DNA from: Cyclobacteriaceae bacterium
Lineage (GTDB): Bacteria; Bacteroidota; Bacteroidia; Cytophagales; Cyclobacteriaceae
Assembly: GCA_016787755.1 (NCBI GenBank)
Contig: JAEUUA010000023.1
Span: 608,613-672,612, forward strand
Direction of reading: 5' to 3'
DNA: 64,000 bases
The notes beneath the pieces are model-generated. The model was not told where the DNA came from. It did not search any database and worked only from the letters and a program-made list of their open reading frames with translations. Of the stretch, positions 37,330-46,699 are shown piece after piece. Position 1 is the first letter of the stretch. Each line of letters opens with the position of its first letter. The translations under genes and the position numbers were made by a program.

Positions 37330-37347
37330 GTCCGCCAGTTGGCGGAC
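37330..37347. repeat. Perfect hairpin GTCCGCC-AGTT-GGCGGAC
   Basis: A 7-base-pair perfect GC-rich stem with a 4-base loop lies in the gap between the TPR gene and the COX24-like gene. On the minus strand it follows the TPR gene stop, preceded by a T-run rather than followed by one. It could be a repeated palindrome of the genome or a transcript boundary. Confidence 0.5.
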
Positions 37348-37362
37348 GGGTTTAAAAAAAAT

Positions 37363-38166
37363 TTATTCTAAATCTTTCAGATATGAATCTACCGTGGCTA
37401 ACACGGCTGGATCCTTATCCAACTTTTTTACACGTTCAAACTGCTGCTTCGCTTTTTCTTTGTTCCCTTTATTCAGGTAAGCAACTCCTAACAATAATAG
37501 GCCTTGTACATGGTCTGGGTTTACCGCTTTTAAATTTTCAAGATGCTCAACAGCCCGGTCATTCTGGCCAGATTGTATAGAGAGCATTCCCATATTATAG
37601 AGGGCAAACTCATTTTTAGGATCTTCGGCCAACACCTCCCGCATCATGGTGATCCCTTGCATGGGTGCTTTTGAACTCAGGTAAGTCATAGCCATTTTGG
37701 TTTTCACTTCCAGATTTTTTGGTTCGGCTTCTAAAACCTTTCCTAGCCATTCGCGGCTTTTCACAGCCAGTTGCTCTTGCTTAACGGGTTCCATGGCAAA
37801 GGTGTAGGCTTCATAATAACTGTTTCCAGTATTTAAGAAACTTTCAAGGGTGTTAAAGAACGTTGCAGCTTTCTCAGCGAACCATGCAGCACTATCAAAT
37901 TGACCTGATTGTGTGTATAGGGTTCTCAAAGAGTCGGCAAAGATAGCATTTTTTTGATTCGTGGCACCTTTAAGATACAGAGCACGAACCGCTTTAATAT
38001 TGGTTGAAAGTGTTTTAGGGACCTCAGTATGACCAGCTGATGAGTTAGCTGGTAATGCGTCCTCCTTTAACTGGCTTTCATTTTCCACAACCCCTTTAGG
38101 CAATAGGAAAATCAACCACACAATCAGTGCGCCTGCTATGACTAAAATGATCCGGGTTTTTAACAT
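37363..38166 (-). CDS. Membrane-anchored TPR repeat protein
   Basis: The 267-residue protein has one N-terminal membrane segment (about residues 5-25, IILVIAGALIVWLIFLLP) followed by TPR repeats: FNTLESFLNTGNSYYEAYTF, NEFALYNMGMLSIQSGQNDR and VQGLLLLGVAYLNKGNKEKA. Its C-terminal part is a regular TPR superhelix likely to bind partner proteins in the periplasm. It stands between the COX24-like protein and HU on the same strand; in Bacteroidota a TPR gene often sits at this place. Confidence 0.85.
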   Translation of the reverse strand: MLKTRIILVIAGALIVWLIFLLPKGVVENESQLKEDALPANSSAGHTEVPKTLSTNIKAVRALYLKGATNQKNAIFADSLRTLYTQSGQFDSAAWFAEKAATFFNTLESFLNTGNSYYEAYTFAMEPVKQEQLAVKSREWLGKVLEAEPKNLEVKTKMAMTYLSSKAPMQGITMMREVLAEDPKNEFALYNMGMLSIQSGQNDRAVEHLENLKAVNPDHVQGLLLLGVAYLNKGNKEKAKQQFERVKKLDKDPAVLATVDSYLKDLE

Positions 38167-38247
38167 ATGAGAATGGTTGTTCGATGTTAGTCTTAGTTGT
38201 TCGTTATATTTTCAAATTGCTAACAACGATTAACCAACAATAAACAA

Positions 38248-38553
38248 TTATTTTTCAGCTAACTCTTTTACTTTATCGCTGTTCTTAATCTTGTTAATGA
38301 AAATCTTGGCAGGCTTAAAACTGGGGATGTAATGCTCTTCAATAATGATGGCCGTGTTTCTAGAAATATTGCGGGCAATTTTCTTCTTTCGTTTCTTATT
38401 AATAAAGCTACCGAAACCACGCACGTAAATGTTTTGGCCACTGGCCATGTTCGATTTTACAATATTGAAAAACGCCTCTACCGATGCTGATACATCAGCT
38501 TTATCGATTCCGGTTTTTTCTGCAATTTGGTTGATTACGTCTGCTTTAGTCAC
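38248..38553 (-). CDS. HU family DNA-binding protein
   Basis: This 101-residue protein has the HU/IHF fold: VINQIAEKTGIDKADVSASV, then VEAFFNIVKSNMASGQNIYV, RGFGSFINKKRKKKIARNIS and FKPAKIFINKI. The conserved GFGSF motif and the DNA-wrapping beta-arms are present. It bends and compacts DNA. The ATG lies 178 bases upstream of the divergent mutY start; the interval probably contains both promoters. Confidence 0.95.
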   Translation of the reverse strand: MTKADVINQIAEKTGIDKADVSASVEAFFNIVKSNMASGQNIYVRGFGSFINKKRKKKIARNISRNTAIIIEEHYIPSFKPAKIFINKIKNSDKVKELAEK

Positions 38554-38731
38554 GGTGTATTTAATTTATGGGTATTAAAAATTCAGGGCTGCAAATTTAA
38601 CCGCAGTTTGTTCATTCGCAAAATGAATTTACTGATTATCACACAGATGTGAACTTTATTATGACTAAAAAGCGAAAGATGCGGGTGGAATGAAGTGATT
38701 TTTAGGACATTCGTGGCGGAATTTTTAGAAA

Positions 38732-39796
38732 ATGGACAAACGACTCTTCTCAAAAAATATAATTGGATGGTACGAACTAAATAAAAGAAGCCTACCCTGG
38801 AGAACGACACAAGACCCCTACAAAATCTGGCTTTCCGAAATAATTTTACAACAGACCCGAATTGCTCAGGGGTTGCCTTATTATAAGACCTTTGAAAAAA
38901 ATTTTCCTGATGTAGAATCTTTGGCAGCGGCAAAGCCTGATAAAGTACTTCGGCTTTGGCAAGGGCTTGGGTATTATAGTCGCGCCCGCAACTTGCATGC
39001 GTGCGCGAAGCAGCTTGTAAAAACGTTGAATGGAAAATTTCCATCTTCCTTTGAGGAATTAAAAAAGCTGCCAGGTATTGGTGACTATACAGCAGCTGCT
39101 ATAGCTTCCATTTCATTTCGCGAGCCTGTTGCCGTGGTTGATGGAAATGTGTTTCGTGTTTTGGCTCGTGTCTTTGGTATTGATCTGGACATTGCCAGCA
39201 GCGAAGGCAAGAAATACTTCCTTAAGAAAGCCAATGAGCTGATACCAACCGACATGCCAGATATATTTAATCAGGCCGTCATGGAATTTGGTGCGTTGCA
39301 TTGCACACCACAGAATCCAAAATGCGAAAGCTGCCCTTTTGAAAGAAGTTGTGTAGCCAATGTAATGGATTTGCAAAAACTATTGCCAGTAAAGACTCCG
39401 AAACAAAAAATAAGAAAGCGTTATTTTAATTATGTTGTTGTTAACCATCGCGGTAAGCTGCTAATGCGGAAGCGAGTTGCAGGGGATATTTGGAGCGGTC
39501 TTTATGATTTTTATTTAATTGAAACGAAAAAGAGTATAAAGCCATACGCATTACTGAAACAAGAAAAGAAATTAGACAAACTTGTGATTGAAGAGATCAG
39601 CGTGTTGTATAAACACATACTTTCCCATCAACATTTAATTACTCGTTTTATAAAATGCTCGGTTAAATCGCCTGAAGTATTAAAGCCGTTAATGAATGAA
39701 AATACGCTAAAATTTTATTCTATTGCCCAAGTAGAAAAACTCCCTAAACCCATTTTGGTTAACCGATTTTTGAAGGAATCGGGTTATTTAGACTAG
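38732..39796 (+). CDS. mutY: A/G-specific adenine glycosylase MutY
   Basis: The 354-residue enzyme has the HhH-GPD layout: Glu36 in IWLSEIILQQT is the acid, Asp137 in PVAVVDGNVFRV is the catalytic aspartate, and LPGIGDYTAAAIASI is the helix-hairpin-helix. The 4Fe-4S cluster ligands are in CTPQNPKCESCPFERSC. A C-terminal NUDIX-like domain checks the opposite 8-oxoguanine. It removes adenine mispaired with 8-oxoG. It is followed by ssb after 74 bases, the arrangement usual in Bacteroidota. Confidence 0.97.
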   Translation: MDKRLFSKNIIGWYELNKRSLPWRTTQDPYKIWLSEIILQQTRIAQGLPYYKTFEKNFPDVESLAAAKPDKVLRLWQGLGYYSRARNLHACAKQLVKTLNGKFPSSFEELKKLPGIGDYTAAAIASISFREPVAVVDGNVFRVLARVFGIDLDIASSEGKKYFLKKANELIPTDMPDIFNQAVMEFGALHCTPQNPKCESCPFERSCVANVMDLQKLLPVKTPKQKIRKRYFNYVVVNHRGKLLMRKRVAGDIWSGLYDFYLIETKKSIKPYALLKQEKKLDKLVIEEISVLYKHILSHQHLITRFIKCSVKSPEVLKPLMNENTLKFYSIAQVEKLPKPILVNRFLKESGYLD

Positions 39797-39870
39797 CCGT
39801 TAATTTTTAATAATTTTGTACCGGGCATTTTTCTTGCTCCTATCTACTTCGTAATTAAATAATATTCTAT

Positions 39871-40302
39871 ATGGCAGGCGTAAACAAAGTAATATTGGTG
39901 GGCAACTTAGGGAAAGACCCGGAAGTGAGAAGTCTTGAAAATGGTGCCATGGTGGCAAACTTCACCATGGCTACCTCCGAAACATACAAAGACAAGACTA
40001 CCGGTGAAAAAAAAGTAATCACCGAATGGCATAACATCGTGCTGTGGCGTGGACTTGCAGAGATTGCCTCAAAGTATTTGCATAAAGGCGATCAGGTGTA
40101 TATTGAAGGAAAATTGCGCACGCGCAGCTGGGAAAAAGAAGGGGTTACACGCTACACAACAGAAGTAGTAGGAGATAATATGACTTTATTAGGATCAAAA
40201 CCCGGAGGAGGTAGCGGAGATCGCCCAACGCAACAACCGTACTCGCAAGCAAACGATGATACGAAAGGCGGAGACAATTCTACTGACGATCTCCCTTTCT
40301 AA
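39871..40302 (+). CDS. ssb: Single-stranded DNA-binding protein
   Basis: This 143-residue SSB has the OB fold (MAGVNKVILVGNLGKDPEVR, EWHNIVLWRGLAEIASKYLH, KGDQVYIEGKLRTRSW). A Gly/Gln/Ser-rich flexible tail ends in the acidic DDLPF tip that recruits partner proteins. It coats single strands during replication and repair. Its TAA stop shares one base with the gldD start ATG, so the two are translationally linked. Confidence 0.97.
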   Translation: MAGVNKVILVGNLGKDPEVRSLENGAMVANFTMATSETYKDKTTGEKKVITEWHNIVLWRGLAEIASKYLHKGDQVYIEGKLRTRSWEKEGVTRYTTEVVGDNMTLLGSKPGGGSGDRPTQQPYSQANDDTKGGDNSTDDLPF

Positions 40303-40925
40303 TGCTCCTATCTCGATCGGAAAATTTACGCCTCCTAAGTAACCGCTTGTTAACAGGAGGCGTGCTACTTTTTTTTATTATTCTCTTTGCTTCCGCGTGT
40401 AACAAGGATTATCAGCCCAAACCCAAGGGCTACAACAGACTTTTGTTGCCAAAGCAAGAATATCAGGCATCCCCGGACAGTTTACCGTATGCATTTGAGT
40501 ATTCGAAGCATGCGCGCCTGTTGCGCGATTCATCATGGATTAGTGAGCGCTATTGGATTGAAATTTATTATCCTGAACTGAAAGCAAATCTCCATATCAC
40601 CTATAAAAAGCTAAATCACAAAGATGATTTTCTAAAGGAGTTATTGAATGATGCGTATAAACTTACCAGTAAGCAACAGATAAAAGCTTCGGCTATTGAT
40701 GAAATTATTACGGTAACACCCAGTGGAAAAACTGCGGTGATTGCTGAGATTGCAGGAGAGGTACCCAGTCAATTTCAATTTACCATGACAGACTCAACCA
40801 AAAACTTTTTACGAGGTGCTTTGTACTTTAACACGCGCGTACAAAATGATTCGCTGGCACCAGCTATTGATTTTATGAAGAAGGAGACCCTTCATTTTAT
40901 TAACTCGGTCAAGTGGAAACATTAA
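40302..40925 (+). CDS. gldD: Gliding motility lipoprotein GldD
   Basis: The 207-residue product has an N-terminal hydrophobic stretch ending in a lipobox (FIILFASAC) and the GldD features YQPKPKGYNRLLLPKQEY, then ARLLRDSSWISERYWIEIYY and LHFINSVKWKH. GldD is required for gliding and type IX secretion in Flavobacterium. The gene overlaps the ssb stop by one base. In Flavobacterium gldE sits between ssb and gldD; here nothing separates them. Confidence 0.94.
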   Translation: MLLSRSENLRLLSNRLLTGGVLLFFIILFASACNKDYQPKPKGYNRLLLPKQEYQASPDSLPYAFEYSKHARLLRDSSWISERYWIEIYYPELKANLHITYKKLNHKDDFLKELLNDAYKLTSKQQIKASAIDEIITVTPSGKTAVIAEIAGEVPSQFQFTMTDSTKNFLRGALYFNTRVQNDSLAPAIDFMKKETLHFINSVKWKH

Positions 40926-41125
40926 TTGTTTTTCAAGGAACTTTAAACCCAAGTAAAAGTCGATTTGCATCGCCACACGATAGCACGGTTGGTGTGGGTG
41001 CAGGTTTTTATTGGTTTGCGGGTTTTTTCTTATTATTTCTTACCGTTGGCGTATTGAAAGCATTTTGGGATGATGACCAATGGCGTGGGAAGGTGATACG
41101 TTTTTCAGGCAAGAACAAAAAATAG
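40913..41125 (+). CDS. Possible small membrane protein overlapping gldD
   Basis: The 70-residue frame starts inside the last codons of gldD (13-base overlap) and holds one likely membrane segment (FYWFAGFFLLFLTVGVLKAF) flanked by DDDQW. It has coding-like composition and no in-frame rival, and coupling to gldD translation is plausible. No family is recognised and chance cannot be excluded. Confidence 0.4.
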   Translation: METLIVFQGTLNPSKSRFASPHDSTVGVGAGFYWFAGFFLLFLTVGVLKAFWDDDQWRGKVIRFSGKNKK

Positions 41126-41174
41126 AATTCTCTATTTTGTAATTGGCTAATTTGCACTTCATCAAATTGATACA

Positions 41175-43268
41175 TTGGCTAATTTCTTCGACACTTCTCT
41201 TGAATTTATAAAGGGCGTTGGTCCGCAACGAGCTGCATTGCTTCAAAAGGAACTGAGCCTCTCTACCTTTGGTGATCTTATTCAGTACTATCCTTTCCGC
41301 CATGAAGACCGCACTCAATTTTATAAGGTTAAGGAAGTAAATGATACAATGCCTCACGTACAGTTAAAAGGAAAAATTACTGATTTTGAATTGATCGGGG
41401 TTGGATTTAAAAAAAGGCTGATTGGTTATTTCGAAGACGATACAGGTGAGTTGGAGTTGGTGTGGTTTCAGGGAATCAATTGGGTAATAAAAAAAATAAA
41501 ACCCAATACTTCGTATGTTGTGTTCGGTAATCCGAATCGCTTTGGAAAAAAATTTTCAATTGCTCATCCTGAAATTGAGCCCCTCACTTCGGGAAACGAA
41601 CGTGGAGGATTTCTTCAACCAGTTTATAATGTTACCGAAAAACTAAAGGCACGGCACATTGACAGCAAACTTATCGCGAAGCTTGTTCACGAAGTAGTAA
41701 AAATTTCACAGAATCATATTCGTGAGACATTGCCAGTTTCGATTTTACAAAAACAAAAATTGCTTGCTAAAAAGGAGGCCATACAATCCATTCATTTTCC
41801 ACAAAGTCATGAACAACTTTCTGCAGCTCAGGCTCGATTAAAGTTTGAAGAGCTTTTTTATATTCAGCTACGCCTCATTAAAATGAAATTGGCGCGGCAG
41901 GAAAAATATAAAGGCATCGTTTTCAATGATACCTCTATACTCACCCGATTTTATAAAGAACACCTTCCCTTTGATCTCACCGAAGCGCAAAAGCGGGTGA
42001 TTCGGGAAATTTATGCCGACATGAAAAGAGGTAAGCAAATGAATCGCTTGTTGCAGGGGGATGTGGGAAGTGGGAAAACAATTGTAGCGTTTATTTGCAT
42101 GTTATTAGTGGTAGGAAGCGGAGCACAGGCAACCTTGATGGCACCCACCGAAATTCTGGCTCAACAACATTATGCAAACCTGAAAAAGTTTGCTGATGCC
42201 ATGGGGATTTCCATTTCATTGCTCACAGGCTCAGTAAAAAAGAGTCAGCGAAAGCCCATTCATGAGGCACTGGAAAGTGGTTCAATAAAAATACTGGTTG
42301 GCACACACGCTTTGCTGGAAGAAGGCGTGAAGTTTAATCAATTGGGATTAGCGATTGTTGATGAACAACATCGATTTGGCGTAGCGCAGCGGTCAAAACT
42401 CTGGCAAAAGAATTCTGATTTTTTTCCGCATGTGTTGGTAATGACGGCTACACCCATTCCACGCACCTTGGCCATGACCTTATATGGTGATTTAGAAATT
42501 TCTGTGATTGATGAATTACCGAAAGGAAGGAAACCGATTAAAACTATTCATCGTTTTGATTCGCATCGACTGCAAGTAAATGGTTTCTTAAAAACACAAA
42601 TTGATGCGGGGCGGCAAGTGTATATAGTGTATCCACTCATTGAAGAATCAGAAAAGTTAGATCTCAAACACTTAATGGATGGCTATGAAAGTATTAGCCG
42701 CGCCTTTCCTGATGTGGCGATTAGTATTGTGCACGGTAAGATGAAAGCGGAAGCCAAAGATTATGAGATGGCGCGCTTTGTAAAAGGGGAAACCAATATC
42801 ATGGTGGCTACAACTGTTATTGAAGTAGGCGTTGACGTTCCCAATGCATCAGTAATGGTCATTGAAAGTGCAGAGCGTTTTGGACTATCGCAGTTGCATC
42901 AGTTGCGCGGTCGTGTTGGGAGAGGTGCCGAACAATCTTATTGTATTTTGATGAGTGGTGATAAACTGAGTTCAGATTCAAAAATCAGAATTCAAACGAT
43001 GGTGCAAACCGATAATGGTTTTGAGATTTCGGAAACTGATTTAAAACTGCGAGGACCGGGCGATTTAATGGGAACGCAGCAAAGTGGGGCACTGGATCTG
43101 CTGATTGCAGATTTGGGAAAGGATGGAGAAATACTTAAACAAGCTCGCGAAGACGCACTGAAGATCTTAGAAAATGATCCTTCCCTAGACAAAGCCGAAA
43201 ACAGGACCATCCGAATGCAAATCGAATCCATGCGAAAAACAGCAGTTAATTGGAGCAGGATTAGTTAA
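41175..43268 (+). CDS. recG: ATP-dependent DNA helicase RecG
   Basis: The 697-residue helicase begins with a wedge domain (SLEFIKGVGPQRAALLQKEL). The motor has Walker A LLQGDVGSGKTIVAFI, motif II VDEQHRFGVAQR and motif III VLMVMTATPIPRTLAM. The later motor region has VVIEVGVDVPNAS and the HQLRGRVGRG motif. It remodels stalled forks and Holliday junctions. The start codon is TTG: no in-frame ATG exists upstream, and the reading begins with the family's usual MxNFFDT. Confidence 0.96.
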   Translation: MANFFDTSLEFIKGVGPQRAALLQKELSLSTFGDLIQYYPFRHEDRTQFYKVKEVNDTMPHVQLKGKITDFELIGVGFKKRLIGYFEDDTGELELVWFQGINWVIKKIKPNTSYVVFGNPNRFGKKFSIAHPEIEPLTSGNERGGFLQPVYNVTEKLKARHIDSKLIAKLVHEVVKISQNHIRETLPVSILQKQKLLAKKEAIQSIHFPQSHEQLSAAQARLKFEELFYIQLRLIKMKLARQEKYKGIVFNDTSILTRFYKEHLPFDLTEAQKRVIREIYADMKRGKQMNRLLQGDVGSGKTIVAFICMLLVVGSGAQATLMAPTEILAQQHYANLKKFADAMGISISLLTGSVKKSQRKPIHEALESGSIKILVGTHALLEEGVKFNQLGLAIVDEQHRFGVAQRSKLWQKNSDFFPHVLVMTATPIPRTLAMTLYGDLEISVIDELPKGRKPIKTIHRFDSHRLQVNGFLKTQIDAGRQVYIVYPLIEESEKLDLKHLMDGYESISRAFPDVAISIVHGKMKAEAKDYEMARFVKGETNIMVATTVIEVGVDVPNASVMVIESAERFGLSQLHQLRGRVGRGAEQSYCILMSGDKLSSDSKIRIQTMVQTDNGFEISETDLKLRGPGDLMGTQQSGALDLLIADLGKDGEILKQAREDALKILENDPSLDKAENRTIRMQIESMRKTAVNWSRIS

Positions 43269-43333
43269 AGATTGAGATAACAGACACCTTTGTTATTCCT
43301 CCTGTTTCAACTATTTTTAGAAGATTGTTTTCT

Positions 43334-45859
43334 ATGAGATTTCTTTTCATTGTATTCAGTCTATGGGCTTTACCGTTTCAATTGCAAGCACAAACGGGTG
43401 CTTACTACTTGTCGCATTATACTCCTCCTGATGATCAAATAGATTTTCGGAGCATAGACATTATTCAAGATGAACAAGGAGAAATTTATTTTGCCAATAA
43501 AGGGGGCGTGCTTGAATTTGACGGAAAAAACTGGCGATTTGTTTCTGTACCAGGAACCGTTTATGGACTTTCTACCATCGGAACGCATGTGTTTCAGGCA
43601 GGCCTTTCGGGAATAGGAAAACTGGGGCCTAAGAATGAAACTCCGCGCCTCTATCAAAAGATAGCGGATGGAAATTACTTCTCATCAATCACGAATGAGC
43701 AACAAGCTTTTTTCTGTTCAAAAGACCGGATCACCATTTATGATATTTCAAAAAATGAATTAGTAAATGAAATCAAGTCAGACAGCAGCCATGGTTCCTT
43801 TCTGGGCATCTATAATGTAAGTAGTCGCGTTTATGTTCGTACAACAAAACGTGGCTTGTTGAAAGCGGAGAATCAGAAATTAGTAGCTTCTGACATTACA
43901 CCCGGTAATCTGATTTTCTCAACACCCTCTTCAGATGGAAAGCGATTTTTGGTAGGTATGGATAACCATCAGGTTTATATACATGAGAATAATAGTTTCA
44001 AGGAGATTGCCATAAAAGATCAGGGCTTACTCAGCAAAAGTGTATTGGTGGATGGGGTGTGGGTAAATGATAATCTTGTTGCATTAGGAACCCTCCGTGG
44101 GGGAGTGTTATTTATTAATCCAATTACAGGAGTAACAGAACAATTCATCAATTATCAAAATGGATTACCGGATAATGAAGTGTATTGCTTAATGACAGAC
44201 AAAAGACAAGGTGTGTGGGTAGCGCATGAATATGGATTTACCCGAATTGCCCCAAATCTACCTTTTCGCTCATTCGATCATTATCCCGGTTTAGCCGGAA
44301 ACCTTTTATGTGCACAGACTTTTCAAAATAAAGTATACGTGGGTACTACGCTAGGCCTCTATCAACTGGTGGAGGATTTATCAGACCCATTGCCAGGTGC
44401 TCGTCTAAAAGCTGTTGAAGGTAAAAGTGGAAGAAGATCAGCAAAGGTCATCGACCCAAAAAAGGAAAACATCAATTCAACAATTGATTACAAGTTTCAA
44501 AGGGTATCTGGTATTGAAGGCAAAGTAACTCAACTGGTTGAAGTAACAGGTAACTTGCTGGCATCAGGCTTAAGTGGGGTCCATGAAGTAAATGGGCTTC
44601 AGGCTAAACTTATTTTACAAGAGCCGGTTCGGTCGGTTTTTTTTTCGCCTTCCCTTCAACAGCTGTTGATAGGGACATATACTGAGCAAGTAAAGACTTT
44701 TGTTTCCGAGAAGAATGCTTGGCGTGAAACGAATTTAATAGACTCACTCCATGATTTTATAAGCCATGCTTTTGAAGACAGGCTTGAAAACATCTGGCTT
44801 TGTGGGCGAAAGAATATTTATAAAGTTGAAACGGTAGATGGAGACATAACCGAAATCGAATCGTATGCGATAAGCAATCCATCACGGGACGAAACGGTTG
44901 GGCTAGCGTATGGCACTAATGTATATGTAGCAGCCTCAGGCCAATTTAGTCGATTTAACAACCAAACAAATACATTCATCAAGTATGACTCGTTGCCGGG
45001 GCCACGAAAATATTTTGCATCGGCAGGATACTTTTGGTTTAATGATGGCGCTAAATGGCGCACCGTTGACAAAAAATTGCAATCGTTAAAGCTCGATTGG
45101 CTGGGGCTCTTTTCAAATTTGCGCTATCTCGCACCTGATAATTTAGGCGATGGCTTATGGGTAATCACGGCCAAAAATGAATTATTCAAATTCACCAATC
45201 AAACAAATGAATCTGACCCAACAAACTATCCACTCTTTTTAAGAACGGTCAAAGGGCAGGAGGTAGCGTTAGAAAAGCGAATTGAAATTGTTCAGAACGA
45301 TGGCCAGATTACATTTGAGTTTATTCAGCCCGACTATGTGGGTAGTAACACGACTCAATATCGCTATCAGGTAAAGGGCACTCAGGCAACTTGGTCGACC
45401 TGGTCATCATCCAACAATATTATTTCACTATCGTTTTTACAACCCGGAAAATATGAATTGCTTGTTCAATCGCGTGACTTGCTTGGAAAGGAGTATAATG
45501 CAGAGCAAATTAAATTTGTAGTACTCCCTCCTTATTGGCAACGATGGTGGTTTTACGCCCTGGAAGTTTTTGTGTTTAGCTTTTTTGTCACCCTATCCCT
45601 GCGGCTAGCCAGAGCCAATTCCCGCTATCGTTACTTAAGTCAAATACTGTCATTGATTACGGTGGTTATGCTCATTCAGTTTCTGGAAACTGTAATAAGT
45701 TCATTGTTTGGTTCCCGCACTTCGCCCGTCATTGATTTTGCGATTCAGGTAGTGGTTGCGCTAATGGTATTTCCAGTTGAATTTTTTGCCCGCGATGCCA
45801 TGACAAAATATTCGCAAGGAAAATACCAAATCAAAAGAATTTGGGATAAAGAAAAATAG
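43334..45859 (+). CDS. Reg_prop/Y_Y_Y membrane sensor without output domain
   Basis: The 841-residue protein begins with a signal peptide (MRFLFIVFSLWALPFQLQAQ). It has two-component-regulator propeller-like repeats (YFANKGGVLEFDGKNWRFVS, NGLPDNEVYCLMTDKRQGVW), then a Y_Y_Y domain around residues 640-720. After that, a single membrane segment (WWFYALEVFVFSFFVTLSLRL) and a C-terminal region with two more hydrophobic segments finish the protein. Such extracellular modules normally precede a histidine kinase or DNA-binding domain; neither is found here, and the tail is only about 120 residues. It may act by contact with another protein. Confidence 0.8.
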   Translation: MRFLFIVFSLWALPFQLQAQTGAYYLSHYTPPDDQIDFRSIDIIQDEQGEIYFANKGGVLEFDGKNWRFVSVPGTVYGLSTIGTHVFQAGLSGIGKLGPKNETPRLYQKIADGNYFSSITNEQQAFFCSKDRITIYDISKNELVNEIKSDSSHGSFLGIYNVSSRVYVRTTKRGLLKAENQKLVASDITPGNLIFSTPSSDGKRFLVGMDNHQVYIHENNSFKEIAIKDQGLLSKSVLVDGVWVNDNLVALGTLRGGVLFINPITGVTEQFINYQNGLPDNEVYCLMTDKRQGVWVAHEYGFTRIAPNLPFRSFDHYPGLAGNLLCAQTFQNKVYVGTTLGLYQLVEDLSDPLPGARLKAVEGKSGRRSAKVIDPKKENINSTIDYKFQRVSGIEGKVTQLVEVTGNLLASGLSGVHEVNGLQAKLILQEPVRSVFFSPSLQQLLIGTYTEQVKTFVSEKNAWRETNLIDSLHDFISHAFEDRLENIWLCGRKNIYKVETVDGDITEIESYAISNPSRDETVGLAYGTNVYVAASGQFSRFNNQTNTFIKYDSLPGPRKYFASAGYFWFNDGAKWRTVDKKLQSLKLDWLGLFSNLRYLAPDNLGDGLWVITAKNELFKFTNQTNESDPTNYPLFLRTVKGQEVALEKRIEIVQNDGQITFEFIQPDYVGSNTTQYRYQVKGTQATWSTWSSSNNIISLSFLQPGKYELLVQSRDLLGKEYNAEQIKFVVLPPYWQRWWFYALEVFVFSFFVTLSLRLARANSRYRYLSQILSLITVVMLIQFLETVISSLFGSRTSPVIDFAIQVVVALMVFPVEFFARDAMTKYSQGKYQIKRIWDKEK

Positions 45860-45927
45860 ACTTCATTTAGATAGTTAGATCAAATCTGTTTTTATTACCT
45901 TCACCTAACCCGAAACCCTATTTTAGT

Positions 45928-46689
45928 ATGAAATTACCTATTGCAGTAATTGCGTTAGCGCTCATATTAGGAAGTTGCACCCCTAAAGAAACTGTCAAAA
46001 CATTAGCAGAACAAAATCCCGCGGCTGAAGGATTTAACGTTACGGATTCTGATCCGGCTGCTATACAGCTGGCTGACAGTATTATGCATGCAATGGGGGG
46101 AAGGGGAAATTGGGATGAAGCCCGTTTCATTTCCTGGAACTTCAATGGCCGTAGAGATTTGGTTTGGGATAAACAAACCGGCCAGGTACGAATTGAAAGC
46201 ACGCCTGACAGTACTATCTATCTCGTGAACGAAAAAACGGGGGTAGGAAGAGTAAGAATTAAAGGCATAGAAATAACAGAGCCAGACAGTCTCAAGAAAC
46301 TGTTAGATAAAGCAAAGGCCATTTGGATTAATGACTCGTATTGGTTGGTAATGCCATATAAAATAAAAGATTCAGGGGTAACCATTAAATATATGGGCGA
46401 AGATACCCTGAAGGGTAATCGCTATAATTCTCTTATCCTAACTTTTAAAGAGGTTGGGGTAACTCCTCAAAATATGTATAAACTATATGTAGATAAGCGA
46501 GAGAAGTTGGTACGTTATTGGGCGTACTATCCTAGTGCCGCAGAAGATAAAATGGGTTTTGTACGGCCGTGGGATAATTACCAAAATTATGGAGGGATTT
46601 TAATGTCAGCCGATCGGTCGGATGGAGCAGGACCTAAAAATTTAAAGGTAGATGAATCGCTACCAGATAAGCTCTTCACAGAATTTTAA
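45928..46689 (+). CDS. Lipoprotein of unknown function (outer-membrane lipoprotein carrier-like)
   Basis: The 253-residue product has a signal with lipobox (MKLPIAVIALALILGSC). A beta-sheet domain follows, including HAMGGRGNWDEARFISWNFN, KYMGEDTLKGNRYNSLILTF and MYKLYVDKREKLVRYWAYY, reminiscent of LolA/LolB-like lipoprotein-binding folds found in many Bacteroidota outer-membrane proteins. The function is unknown. It is followed by the DinB-family gene after 10 bases, so the two are probably co-transcribed. Confidence 0.75.
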   Translation: MKLPIAVIALALILGSCTPKETVKTLAEQNPAAEGFNVTDSDPAAIQLADSIMHAMGGRGNWDEARFISWNFNGRRDLVWDKQTGQVRIESTPDSTIYLVNEKTGVGRVRIKGIEITEPDSLKKLLDKAKAIWINDSYWLVMPYKIKDSGVTIKYMGEDTLKGNRYNSLILTFKEVGVTPQNMYKLYVDKREKLVRYWAYYPSAAEDKMGFVRPWDNYQNYGGILMSADRSDGAGPKNLKVDESLPDKLFTEF

Positions 46690-46699
46690 AATTTTTACT

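Noticed and set aside
38583..39044. 153-residue minus-strand frame antisense to mutY
   Set aside because: It is a shadow of the well-supported mutY gene, with low-complexity and unnatural composition and no motif.
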